Part shown: piece after piece, positions 55,314-64,000 of the stretch
Layout: each line of letters starts with the position of its first letter
How positions within the stretch are numbered: the stretch's first letter is position 1
Assembly (NCBI GenBank): GCA_948474755.1
Contig: CAOLHI010002516.1
Coordinates: 1-64,000, forward strand
Direction: 5' to 3'
DNA from: Ctenosaura bakeri
Taxonomy: Eukaryota > Chordata > Lepidosauria > Squamata > Iguanidae
DNA length: 64,000 bases
The notes under the pieces: generated by a model
Told to the model about the DNA's origin: nothing
The model's database searches: none
Seen by the model: the letters and a program-made list of their open reading frames with translations, nothing else
Program-made: the position numbers and the translations under genes

Positions 55314-55485
55314 GGGCCATTTCCACACAAGACTGTTATAGCGCTATTATTCCACTTTCAACATCCTATGGAATCCTGGGGTTTGCTATTTAGGGAGGAG
55401 CTTCCGGCAAATCCCAGTATTCCATAGGGTGGTGAAAGTGGAAAGTGGAATAATAACACTATAACAATCTAGTGCGGAAATGGTC
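55314..55485. mobile_element. Family F1 element
   Basis: GGGCCATTTCCACACAAGAC at the left and AATCTAGTGCGGAAATGGTC at the right, with CTG at each flank (55311-55313, 55486-55488). Arms contain TTTCAACATCCTATGGAATC. GAAAGTG is tandemly doubled in the right arm. Confidence 0.85.
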
Positions 55486-55488
55486 CTG

Positions 55489-57228
55489 GTCTTCTTCATT
55501 TCAGTCTTCCCTTGGTGAATGTGAGGGAGGAGCTGCCTCAACAATTCTGTCAGGGAGAATGATGACCTAAGAAGACTGGTCTGGTCTGACCTTCTAAAAA
55601 ATCTGTTGTGTGCGTATTGCCAACCTGTTCCTAGCCTGGACTAGAGATGGAAAGAATGTTTGAAGTCTGAAGGGAAAAGAGAGAGAAAGATATTTCTTGA
55701 GTCAGGTAACTGTGATGAGAATCCTCAATAATCCCCTTTCTTATTTCCTTTTTGAACCTTCAAATAGACTTAAAGACAATTCCTGTCAGTCCCAAACCCA
55801 TACTCACCTTTTCCCTCCTGCCCCCTGAACACAGCCATGCAGTGGTTGCCAGAAAGGTTGCTGTTGGCTGTATATGATGATGACTTCATCCTCTGGGATC
55901 TCAGAAAGACCACTAGGAGTATTGGAGGATGCCTGAACCATGTGTCAGCTATGAGAACACAGCCAGCAATGACCCTTTTTCCTTGGACTTTTCCATCCTC
56001 GTGCCAGCCACTACTAGGTAGGGTTTTGTGGCAATAGCTGAGGTGGAGAACAGGGGGCAGCAATGAAAGGAGGATTGCTGCTAGTGTTTGTATCAGAAGA
56101 AGCAAGGCAGTTGCATCTGACCCCCTCCCACTGGGCACTGCAATGGCAGTGCATGGGCAAGAGACAAGATTACAAAGAATTGCTGCTAAAGGGGTGGAAA
56201 CTTCTCCCCTCTGCAAGGATGTCTTCAAATACTGAACATTATTCAAAGACATACCCACAGTGGAGACAAAATTAAGTCATTCATTCTCACCTGCAGGAAC
56301 AAATAATTTAAAGAAGCACATCTCTAGTCCAGGCAATTTAATAATTTATTTTGGTGATTTCTGGGAGGAAGATAGTGACATGTGGGTTGTTCCTTTTGTA
56401 GCTTCTATGGGAATACATTGCACAGGGAACACAGGTACAGTGTTTTCAAGTCTCAGCTATTTGAGATAGGAAAAAATCACCTTCTGGACAAAAGGGATGC
56501 AAAGGATTACCAAAGGTGTGTCTTGGAATTCCCTCCTGGTGATCTAATCATCAGTGGCAATTGATCCTGGGTGGAGGGGAGAGGGATTGCAGTTTTCCAG
56601 CTTCCCCACCCATGTGAACTGCCTGCTTGTAATGAAGCAACAAGCAACTAAAGCCTCTTTCTAACAACTGGATTTTTAAATCCAGCAAGTAAAGTTTATA
56701 AAAAGCCTTATGACAACACATATGAAACCTCTAACTTCTCACAAAGTGCTTTTCTGTATAAGCAAGGCTCTGTGAGTAAACTCACCTGGATTTTTAAAAA
56801 GAATTCTTAGTTGTGAATTAGTAGCCACAATACAGAGCAAAAAGCAAGATATGAGAGACTAAGAAATTATTATGATTTGAGGCATTACAGAGTATGAAAC
56901 ACTGAATTTATATGAGAAAGGAACTTTATTTACCTTAGGAGTGAGATAACAGCAAGGTCACTTCTGTAGAACTAAAATGAAAGTCAGCTAGATGTCTATG
57001 TAAATAACTATATGCTATAAACAGTGACTGCATAAGAAAGTTAAGCAAAGAGTGGCATCTGGTGGCCAAAAAAAAATTACTGTTACCAATTTCTTTTTCA
57101 TCTTTCCTGTGCCTGCCTCTATTTTTTTTTTAAATGAATTTGGGTCTATAATGTCTGTTAGTTCTGGCACAAGATCCAAACTATAAGGATCGGAAAGAAT
57201 AGGATCTGTACATATGCCATCCAAGTCA
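55489..57228. other. Non-coding stretch; largest unassigned open frames
   Basis: A 162-codon minus-strand frame (55770-56258) overlaps two plus-strand frames of 66-70 codons (55837-56275). None has a recognisable domain, and no frame is clearly favoured. I do not call a gene. Confidence 0.4.
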
Positions 57229-57329
57229 ATAGACATATCTCAAAAATATATAGAAGACTTCCAGGCCATAAAAATGCAGATAGATTAGATGGTAAAAGAT
57301 TTGATGGTAGAATTTAAAAAGGAATTAAA

Positions 57330-58000
57330 ATCAGAGAGAAAGTAGTGCAATCAGAGATGAAAGAAGTGAAACAGTCCCTTACACGGATGGCATCTGATCC
57401 GAAACAAATAAATTAAAAGATCCAGAGTCTGGAACTAAAAAGAGAAAGACTGGAAAATAAGACAAAGAAATTGGATAGAGAACGTGAGCATGGATTGGAT
57501 GCTTTTGCCTTGAAGAACAGGAAAGAGAAAACTATTTATATTTTAGAGCCATTCCAGAACAATCTAATGAAAATATCCAAGAAAGAATGGTGGATGTCAT
57601 AGCAAACTTTTGGAAAAGCAAAAGGATGATGTTCAATTTGAGCCTGAGTGCAGTTTGTCTTATTTCTCACATGTAGCAATACAGAGAAAGTTACAAACAG
57701 ATGTGATTGTCTACCTTGTTCAAAAGCAAATTATAGACCAAGTATTGCAGCACCATTCTGAGAACAGAATAAATGTGGTGATGTTGACCTTATGGCATTC
57801 AAGATACACCCACCAGGATCTTGTGCAAGAGAAGGAAATGTACCTTTTTGATTGATAAATTTAAGCAAAATAAGATTTCATTTAGATGGGAAATATTAGA
57901 GGCATTTCCTTTAACTTCATGCAAAGATTTATAGTGAATGCTGTATGAAAGCTGTACAAAATTTGTACGGAAATACAGCTAAGAACTGGAGCATCCTGAA
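57330..58000 (+). pseudogene. L1 ORF1p remnant
   Basis: The first part is rich in Glu, Lys and Leu heptads, as in the ORF1p coiled coil. The later part reads QTDVIVYLVQKQIIDQVLQ and HSENRINV, then YLFDKFKQNKISFRWEILE, matching the RNA-binding and C-terminal domains of vertebrate L1 ORF1p. Several stops and frameshifts break it. The intact protein binds L1 RNA as a trimer; this copy cannot be made. Confidence 0.82.
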
Positions 58001-58134
58001 GAGAGAGAGGAAGGTAAAATTTAAGAGGTCGTGTTGGATCAAGATTTGGCTAGGCACAAGGACAAGAGACTGGCTGGAGAAGAAAAAGAAATCAGAGGTG
58101 CTGGTATTTGACACAAGGAGAATTGACTAAAATG

Positions 58135-58530
58135 CATAAAGAGGCTTCAAATACATGTTGTAAATATGAGCAACAAGTGGAATCTTTTTATCATATGTGG
58201 CAGTCTTCTGAAAAGGCCAAAAAATTCTGGAATCAAGTACATGCTATGATATAAAAAATTGTGAAAGTTAATGTTCAATTGAAGCTGGAATTATATTTAT
58301 TGGGATTAGTAGAAAATAACTGGAGAAGAAGTATAGCAAATTACTATGATATATAACCATCACAACAAGATTATTGTACACACAGAAGTGGAAGAATACA
58401 ACAATTCCAGTGTAAGAGGAGTGGCTGATAAAATTAATGGATGTAGACGAAATTGATAAATTGACAGTAGTAGTAAGGAAAAAGTCAGTAGCAATTTTTT
58501 CAGAAGACTGGGAACCTTTTTTGCAAGAAA
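58135..58530 (+). pseudogene. L1 ORF2p C-terminal remnant
   Basis: SFYHMWQSSEKAKKFWNQV, ELYLLGLVENNWRRSIAN and KLTVVVRKKSVAIFSEDWEP follow the C-terminus of L1 ORF2p after its zinc-knuckle region (consensus HMWW.C...FW). The cysteine after HMW is replaced and stops occur. Confidence 0.8.
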
Positions 58531-58803
58531 AAGAGTAGAATATGCTGACTGTAAGTTTTGTCAGTTGGTATATTTGGAAAAACAGATGTTGAATCTGAAC
58601 GGTATTTCGAAGTAGAAGAATTATTTTATATAGTTACATATAATCTCTGTTAGGAAGGCTGAAAGCCAATATATATCTTTTTCTTAATATTCTCTACTAT
58701 TTTTGCTGTCTGCATTTTTTTTCTTTTTTGTTTTTCTTGTTTGTAATTTGTTGTTTCTTTTTCTGTTTTGCTGTAGGTGTTTTGAAAATGCTTAATAAAG
58801 CTT

Positions 58804-59260
58804 CCTTAATGATTTATCTAGGCAAAGTATAAATTTCCCCACAATACAAAGTTCCTTGGTTGTTAAAAGAGTTGGAAATTCTGCTTCTCAAGTGTTGAGA
58901 ATCCCTGGTGAGAAGAATTCTGGACTGACAACTATTTTTGCAGTTTGGGACTTATTCTGTTCAAAATTAGCACATTTTTCTGTGCTGAAAATTCTGCTTC
59001 CTAAACAGAAAATACTGCTTTCTGCACAAAAAGCCATGAATGAATTATGCACAGAATAAGTTCAGAATTATAGCATTTTCTGTGCAGGAAACAGCTTTTT
59101 TTTTTAGTAAAAATGATACTTTTGCACAAAAAATTATGTTTCCTGCACAGAAAATGCTATTTTACACACACACACACACACATGCAAATTTTGCATGGAA
59201 CAAGTCCTGGATTGTAAACAGTCTTTGAAAACTGCATAGTTATTGAAGACTTTCTTCCAG
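58804..59260. repeat. TTTCTGTGCA-type repeat with (AC)n
   Basis: Repeated words ATTTTTCTGTGCTGAAAAT, TTCTGCACAAAAAGC, GCATTTTCTGTGCAGGAAAC and CCTGCACAGAAAATGC occur on both strands, then an (AC) run (59163-59183), and the right edge AACAGTCTTTGAAAACTGCA. A second copy with the same right edge (AATAGACTTTGAAAACTGTT) is at 62140-62400. Coding is absent. Confidence 0.6.
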
Positions 59261-59486
59261 TGGCAAGACAATTACTAACATTACTTGTTGCTTCTTTTGA
59301 AAATGAAATAAATGAAAAATTACATCTCAAAACTGCATCCAATTACAGACTGGCAGTCAATATAGCTCCTTCAGTATAGGTGACACATGTTCCATGTAAT
59401 AGTTCCAGTTGCTGTAGTACCTTCATCTTGTATTAGCTAAACTTCCAAAGAGATTTGAAAGATATTCCAAAATAGATTCAGTGTGG

Positions 59487-60256
59487 TCAGTGATGTAGAC
59501 TTGAGTTAATTGACTCGGACTGAAGTCGGACTTAAATCGCTTCAGTGACTCGACTCAGACCCAACTTGGCAATAAATGATGCACTGACTGAATTCAACTC
59601 AAGACTTGTATATTTTTAGTGATTGACTTTCTGCCTTTGGTTCAGTAACATAATATATTCATCCAGAAATCTTATGACTTTGAACACTTCCATCTCTTTT
59701 TGTCTACTGATCACATGACAATCTGGCTCAAGCCAAAAGTGTAGGCGCATTTCTCACAAGGAAATACAAATGAGTGAGGCAATGGGCTTGAGGCAGGCTT
59801 GAGGTCTGCCCAGCAGTCTGTCCCTCCTGCATATCGGAGGAGCCTTCTAAAATGTTTCCTAACAGCAGAAGACAAGACTTGCCCCCAGAGTGCAAGGTGT
59901 ATTTCTCAGAGGGGAACAGCAAATGTGTTAGGTAATCAGCTTGAGGAAGAAGGATCCTTCCTTCTAAAGTTTTTGAAGCTTCAGTAATGGGAAGTAAGAG
60001 GGATCTTGTTTTGCACTTCTGAAAAAGTCTCCAGCTTTGGGAAGGGAAAGTAAGAAGGATTCTATTCCCCACTTCCAAAGCTGCAGATGGCAAAATCACA
60101 AATGTGGAGGGATGGTTCTGCTTAAACTAGTAAAACAGACCTTATTTGACTCTGTCCAGAAATTCTGGAATATAGCTTGGGGTATAAAGTTGGCTCTCAG
60201 ACTTGAGACTTGACTTGATACTTGAAGGTAGAGACTTCAGACTCGGAATAAAAGAC
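59487..60256. repeat. GACTTGA-rich repeat flanking a Tigger-like remnant
   Basis: The left section (59487-59600) is built of GACTTGAGTTAATTGACTC, GACTGAAGTCGGACTT, GACTCGACTCAGACCC; the right (60195-60256) of CAGACTTGAGACTTGACTTG and GAGACTTCAGACTCGG. Between them, 60085-60115 (AATCACAAATGTGGAGGGAT) is the right end of the Tigger-like family seen at 10070. The outer repeats may be subterminal motifs of another element. Confidence 0.5.
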
Positions 60257-60270
60257 TTAAATACATGACT

Positions 60271-60500
60271 ACCATGTGGTATAGTAGTTTGGGTATTGGA
60301 CTATGATTCCAGAGAACAGGGTTTAAATCCTCTGATCTGTCATGGAATCCCACTGGGTAACCTTGGAAAAGTTTTCTCTCTGCCTCAAAGGAAGGCAAAG
60401 GTGAACCCTCTCTGAACAATTCTTGCTAAGAAAACCCCATGATAGGTTCACCTTAGGGTCACCATAAGTCAGAAATAACTTGGAGGTACACAACAACAAT
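60271..60500 (+). repeat. tRNA-derived SINE with BovB-like tail
   Basis: Head TGGTATAGTAGTTTGGGTAT and B-box ACAGGGTTTAAATCC; body AACCTTGGAAAAGT and CCTCAAAGGAAGGCAAAGG; tail CACCATAAGTCAGAAATAAC and ACACAACAACAAT. Same family as 41190-41416, more complete at its 3' end. Confidence 0.88.
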
Positions 60501-61160
60501 TCCGTAATAGAATGTTCAGACTAATTCTTGAGGTTAGTAGGCCATGGATTACCGAAGTCAAACTAATTCTACTTAGAAGGGGTTAGACCTAATATGCCTT
60601 AGTTGTTGGAAGGCACCACATGTCACTGATACCACTTGCGTTTCCTCTAACAGTGCTGAATCTCTGACTGGTCTCTTAAGGTGAATGGAATCCCCAACTT
60701 TATCCAGAACAGACTGAACACCACTTTCCATATCAGATGAAGCTCTTATCTCTATTTCTCTAGATAGAGTTTATAGCACACAGTATATGAAATTGTGCTA
60801 ATTTGCATGAGTTGTCTATATTTACAGGGTTTTGGAAGATTCGTATTTTATCAAATAAAGGATTATTTAAACGTTATCACCCTCCTGTCATAAAGTTTCA
60901 TATGGGAGTATCTACCCTTGCAAATAACCTGATAGCCTAAGAATTCCAGTGTATTTTACATTGAGTTCTGAAACACATAATCATATTTTGGCAGAGTGCA
61001 TAGGAAACAGTCTTATACCAGATTAGACTACTAGTCCATCTAGAAAAGTATGGTCTGTACTGACTGACAATAACTTTCCGGGACTTCAGACACAGATCTT
61101 TCTCAGCTTTTTGTGAAACTGCTAGGACTGAACCTGAGAACTCCCATATGACTATTGACA
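60501..61160. other. Non-coding stretch, nothing recognised
   Basis: No gene or named repeat identified. Confidence 0.45.
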
Positions 61161-61163
61161 AAA

Positions 61164-61164
61164 C

Positions 61165-61206
<42 letters not shown>
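61164..61206. repeat. (GAT)n microsatellite
   Basis: A pure trinucleotide run; it produces a poly-serine frame on the minus strand that is not a gene. Confidence 0.95.
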
Positions 61207-61207
<1 letters not shown>

Positions 61208-61572
61208 ATATTGGGTGTTATAATTGCCATATTTTGACTTGAAATATATTTTAATATTAATGTGTTCTTATATAGTAATTTTCATTTTAAAATTTAAAAT
61301 AAACCTTATAAGAATACAGTATGTACTATTTAAATGAAAGATGTACCATTTAAAAATAGGGAACAAATGGCATATATTTGATGTGGTTAATGTCAGCTGA
61401 TTAAGCAGTGTGTATAAACAATGACATCCTTCATGTTTACTTATGCACACGATGACAGCACCAACAGAAGATGACATGTGAATATGTTAGGTTGCCAGTG
61501 TTCATGCACATTCCACACTGGACTTAACTGTAGTATACATCACTGTTGATTGGGGTAGCATTCACTCGTCTC

Positions 61573-61692
61573 TCCAGATGTTGCCATACTGTAACTCCAA
61601 GCATTCCTTACCAGTGGATACGCAGGCTGTGGTTACTGGGAATCATAGACTGACAACACATGGAGGGCTGCACAATTCCTACCACTTTTGTG
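61573..61692. mobile_element. Short palindromic repeat
   Basis: TCTCCAGATGTTGCCATAC then TGTAACTCCAAGCATTCC on the left is mirrored by GGGAATCATAGACTGACAAC and ACATGGAGGGC on the right. It resembles the widespread reptile repeat with CCAGATGTTG...ACAACTCCCA arms. Ends and target repeat not resolved. Confidence 0.5.
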
Positions 61693-62139
61693 GCTCTGTG
61701 TAAGACAAAAATCTTGCAAACAAATTACATCCTTTAAAAGAATAAAAAATGAAAATGAAAAATTTCACATGCACCAGTTACCAGGAAGAGTCCTGTAAGT
61801 GCATTATGCAAGCAACTGCACTTTTTCCAGGATTATGGGGAAACGGACCAAATGTGCCTGCTCCAAGGATGCCCTTCCTCCACAACGCCTTTCCTCATTC
61901 AAGGCCTCCATAGCTCTAGCCCTTTTTCTCCTACTGCACCACACTGATCGGCTTAGTTACACTGGTGTAAGGCACCAGAAAAGCTTGCTCCCTGTGTGTC
62001 CATTTAAATCCACATGAAAGTAGAGGGCAGAAAGAATATTTGAAAATATTTGAAAAATAGTCAAAGATTAGTTTATTGAGTGTTAGAAACCCTGCTCCAG
62101 AGAATCCTAGACATGCAAGTATTGTCACATTTTAGGACT
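61693..62139. other. Non-coding stretch, nothing recognised
   Basis: No gene or named repeat identified. Confidence 0.45.
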
Positions 62140-62400
62140 TAACTCTGTGCAAAAAATTCATTTAGGGTTTCTTTTCTTTTCTTTCTTTTTTTTTTGGGGG
62201 GGGGGCAAAACACAAGTTCCCACCACAGAAAACAGCTTTTTCTGCATAGAAACAACATCTCTATACTGAAAATGCTGTTTTCTATGCAGGAAACTTATTT
62301 TCTGTGCAAAAAAAAAAAAAAAGGTACATCAGTAAAAATAAATCTTTAACTGTGAATAGACTTTGAAAACTGTTCAGTTTTTAACTTTTTCACACGGAGG
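62140..62400. repeat. TTTCTGTGCA-type repeat, second copy
   Basis: ACTCTGTGCAAAAAATTC, GAAAACAGCTTTTTCTGCAT, GAAAATGCTGTTTTCTATGC and TTATTTTCTGTGCAAAA, then AATAGACTTTGAAAACTGTT, as at 58804-59260. Confidence 0.6.
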
Positions 62401-63648
62401 AGAAACAATTGTGAAATTATTTATTCTTGATTGTAAGAACAAAATTTATTGTGATTTAGTTCCTTTCATGAATGCTGGATTAAGATGCTATATTTCTTTT
62501 TCTTTTCTTTTTTTTTTAACTCTATGTATATTATATAAGTGTTGGCAATTGGATGGGTCCCTATTCCCATTCTGCCCAAGAACTACAAAAAATGGTTTTA
62601 AATATCAGCAAGATAAAATGCATGCTACAAAATGCCACAAGCAGGAGCAATTGATAAAAGTAGGCAGCATGTCAGGGTTTGTGTGCACACCGTTTGCATC
62701 TGGTAGATCATAAGGATTTGTTGGACATGTAGGAACAATTAAGACTACACACTGTGATCTGATATTTTTTTATTCAAGAGTATTTGCATAGCAGTTAGAG
62801 GCACTGGGCATTTGGGGGAGTAAGATGCATATGTCTAAATAAGTAAAGATTTATTTAACATGTATTTTAAATAGTGCTTCAGTTCACCAGCTGTTTAACA
62901 GAGATTCAGACTCTGGGATGCAAACTCCTTTAGGCTTGTAAGCTTCAACAGTATGCCCATTATATCTGATTTTTAAGAAAATGCCGGTAATCTAGCAGCC
63001 CCTGTTTATAGGACTGCTTCACTTTTTTAATCTGAGACTGGAATGTGTTATAAATCAAGCACTGATTTTGCAAAACCAGAAAAAAGTATCCTCAACCCAT
63101 TTTAAAGCATTATGATCAGATTCACTGCTCGTGTGTTTCTCATTATTCCTGCTTAGAAGCGAGTGGCAAATATCTCTGTGTCAAGTAGGATGACCCAGGT
63201 AGTACATTTAAAGATGATATAATTTCGGTTCTTTCCTGGACAGTTTCATGTTGTATAGTTAAAACATGGGGATGGGATCCTTGAAGAGTGAGACCTACTT
63301 ACAATATATTATGCTTAAACTTCACTACAACTCTGACCATCCCAGATGCATGTACATTTATATGCTGAAGTATCCACCATTGCTCAGGTTAATTAATGAT
63401 AGTTCACTTTTCATTTTCATCTGCTCTTGAGGATGACTGCCTTACTCTATGGGTGCTCAAATGTTCCTCGTGCTGAGAATCAGTGTCAGTTTATCTTGAG
63501 AGGATTTGTCTCTCACAAGCTGGCAAATACCCTACTCAGTATGAATAAAAAATAATTAAGGTGTTCCCAGGCTACTCTCCAAGTGAACTTCATGCATGCC
63601 ACATTACCTATATGTTAAGTCAGACCATATCAAGCGAGTTTATGCAAA
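62401..63648. other. Non-coding stretch; weak candidate conserved block at 62940-63200
   Basis: No gene. The part near 62970-63190 is repeat-free with evenly mixed composition (ATGCCGGTAATCTAGCAGCC; TTATAAATCAAGCACTGATT), which could be conserved regulatory DNA; there is no alignment to support it. Confidence 0.3.
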
Positions 63649-63777
63649 TACAGTAGAGTCTCGATTATCCGACATAAACGGGCGGGCCGATAGTCGGATA
63701 GCTGAAAATGTCGGATAATCCGGAGGCTCTAAGAAAAGACTTGAAATCACTACGAATTGCAAACATATTGAAGTTTT

Positions 63778-63833
63778 ATTGCAGTAACAGTAAAAGTAAC
63801 ATTGCAGTAACAGTAAAAGTAACATTGCAGTAA
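63778..63833. repeat. 23-bp tandem repeat in the Tigger 3' UTR
   Basis: Unit ATTGCAGTAACAGTAAAAG plus TAAC, two identical copies and a partial third. Confidence 0.93.
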
Positions 63834-63867
63834 TGTTCCAGTAACAACATTGTAGTGTATAAAAAGT

Positions 63868-64000
63868 TCAGTCCTCTGAAAATTTAAAGAAATCAGTCAT
63901 CCTTTTCTGCTTTTCCGAAGATTGCCGTTTCTTCGCAGCCAAGTCTCGCCATCTTTGCAGCATCATAATGTCGACCCCCGTAGCTTCTTCTTGTTGCTCG
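63868..64000 (-). CDS. Tigger/pogo transposase, C-terminal fragment
   Basis: The minus-strand frame is open from the window edge to a TGA at 63868-63870 and encodes 43 visible residues, ending KQKRMTDFFKFSED. The tail follows a basic stretch (RWRDLAAKKRQ). Q-K-R-M-T-D-F-F (63886-63909) fits the PCNA-interacting box Q-x-x-M-x-x-F-F, a feature known for Drosophila pogo transposase. The enzyme cuts and pastes at TA sites using a DDE catalytic domain; that domain and the N-terminal DNA-binding helices would lie to the right. AATAAA lies about 90 bases downstream of the stop. The start is not visible. Whether the whole gene is intact cannot be told. Confidence 0.85.
   Translation of the reverse strand, partial: EQQEEATGVDIMMLQRWRDLAAKKRQSSEKQKRMTDFFKFSED

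Larger units (their letters stand above)
57230..58803 (+). mobile_element. L1 LINE with most of ORF2 deleted
   Basis: An ORF1 remnant (57330-58000) is followed within about 130 bases by the last part of ORF2 (from about 58135) and a 3' UTR with AATAAA at 58794-58799. Endonuclease and reverse-transcriptase regions are missing. There is no clear poly-A tail or target duplication. The element is a dead, internally deleted copy. Confidence 0.85.
63651..64000 (-). mobile_element. Tigger/pogo DNA transposon, 3' part, cut by window edge
   Basis: The terminal repeat CAGTAGAGTCTCGATTATCC follows TA (63649-63650), the pogo target site. The end then folds: TCGATTATCCGACAT pairs with ATGTCGGATAATCCGGA about 30 bases in. 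Next come a 23-bp tandem repeat (63778-63823), AATAAA on the minus strand (complement of 63775-63780) and the end of a transposase frame. Retained CpGs and an unbroken frame indicate a young copy. The rest lies beyond the window. Confidence 0.92.

Noticed and set aside
55770..56258. A 162-codon minus-strand open frame as a possible gene.
   Set aside because: No domain recognised, opposing frames open, no splice or promoter context. Length is within chance for 64 kb.

Overview
The window looks like intergenic or intronic DNA from a squamate reptile, most likely a lizard. The organism call rests on the repeat mix: CR1, L2, L1 and RTE-BovB LINEs, a Penelope-like element, tRNA-derived SINEs (one Sauria-SINE-like, two with a BovB-like 3' tail), a 5S-rRNA-derived SINE, Tigger/pogo and hAT elements, and many short inverted-repeat elements. 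I found no host protein-coding exon, no intact tRNA or rRNA gene and no CRISPR array. The only open coding piece I trust is the C-terminus of a Tigger/pogo transposase that runs off the right edge (63868-64000, minus strand).

Layout. 1-6.2 kb: a short inverted-repeat element (1071-1491), a 5S-derived SINE, an unnamed retroelement-like repeat carrying a long (AAG) tract, and a GC-rich solo LTR (5244-6120). 6.2-16.3 kb: mostly unrecognised DNA with an L2 tail, a Tigger-like element, two more inverted-repeat elements, an hAT-like element and a BovB 3' end. 16.3-22.7 kb: simple repeats and a CpG-bearing, homeobox-site-rich stretch at 17.3-18.3 kb that is my best candidate for conserved regulatory DNA. 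23.0-25.7 kb: a decayed Penelope-like element, a possible LTR remnant and an antisense CR1 end. 29.8-32.0 kb: a second copy of the GC-rich solo LTR inside an inverted-repeat element, then CR1/L2 tails and an ERV-type LTR. 37.8-44.3 kb: nested inverted-repeat elements, BovB ends on both strands, a SINE whose target duplication was hit by an hAT element, a second ERV-type LTR (minus strand) and L2 material. 48.9-55.5 kb: a Sauria-type SINE, inverted-repeat elements and a CR1 copy broken by two insertions. 57.2-64 kb: an L1 lacking most of ORF2, low-complexity repeats, another SINE and the Tigger element.

Nothing here works together as a pathway; the content is a record of transposition. The strongest direct observations are clean target-site duplications: GAAAT around a solo LTR, TAG around an element inside CR1 (with an uninterrupted CR1 reference 28 kb away in the same window), CTGTCTAG repeated three times around a SINE and an hAT element, and a 28-bp duplication inside CR1. 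Family names come from recalled consensus features, not from a database search. Boundaries marked approximate were set by eye.
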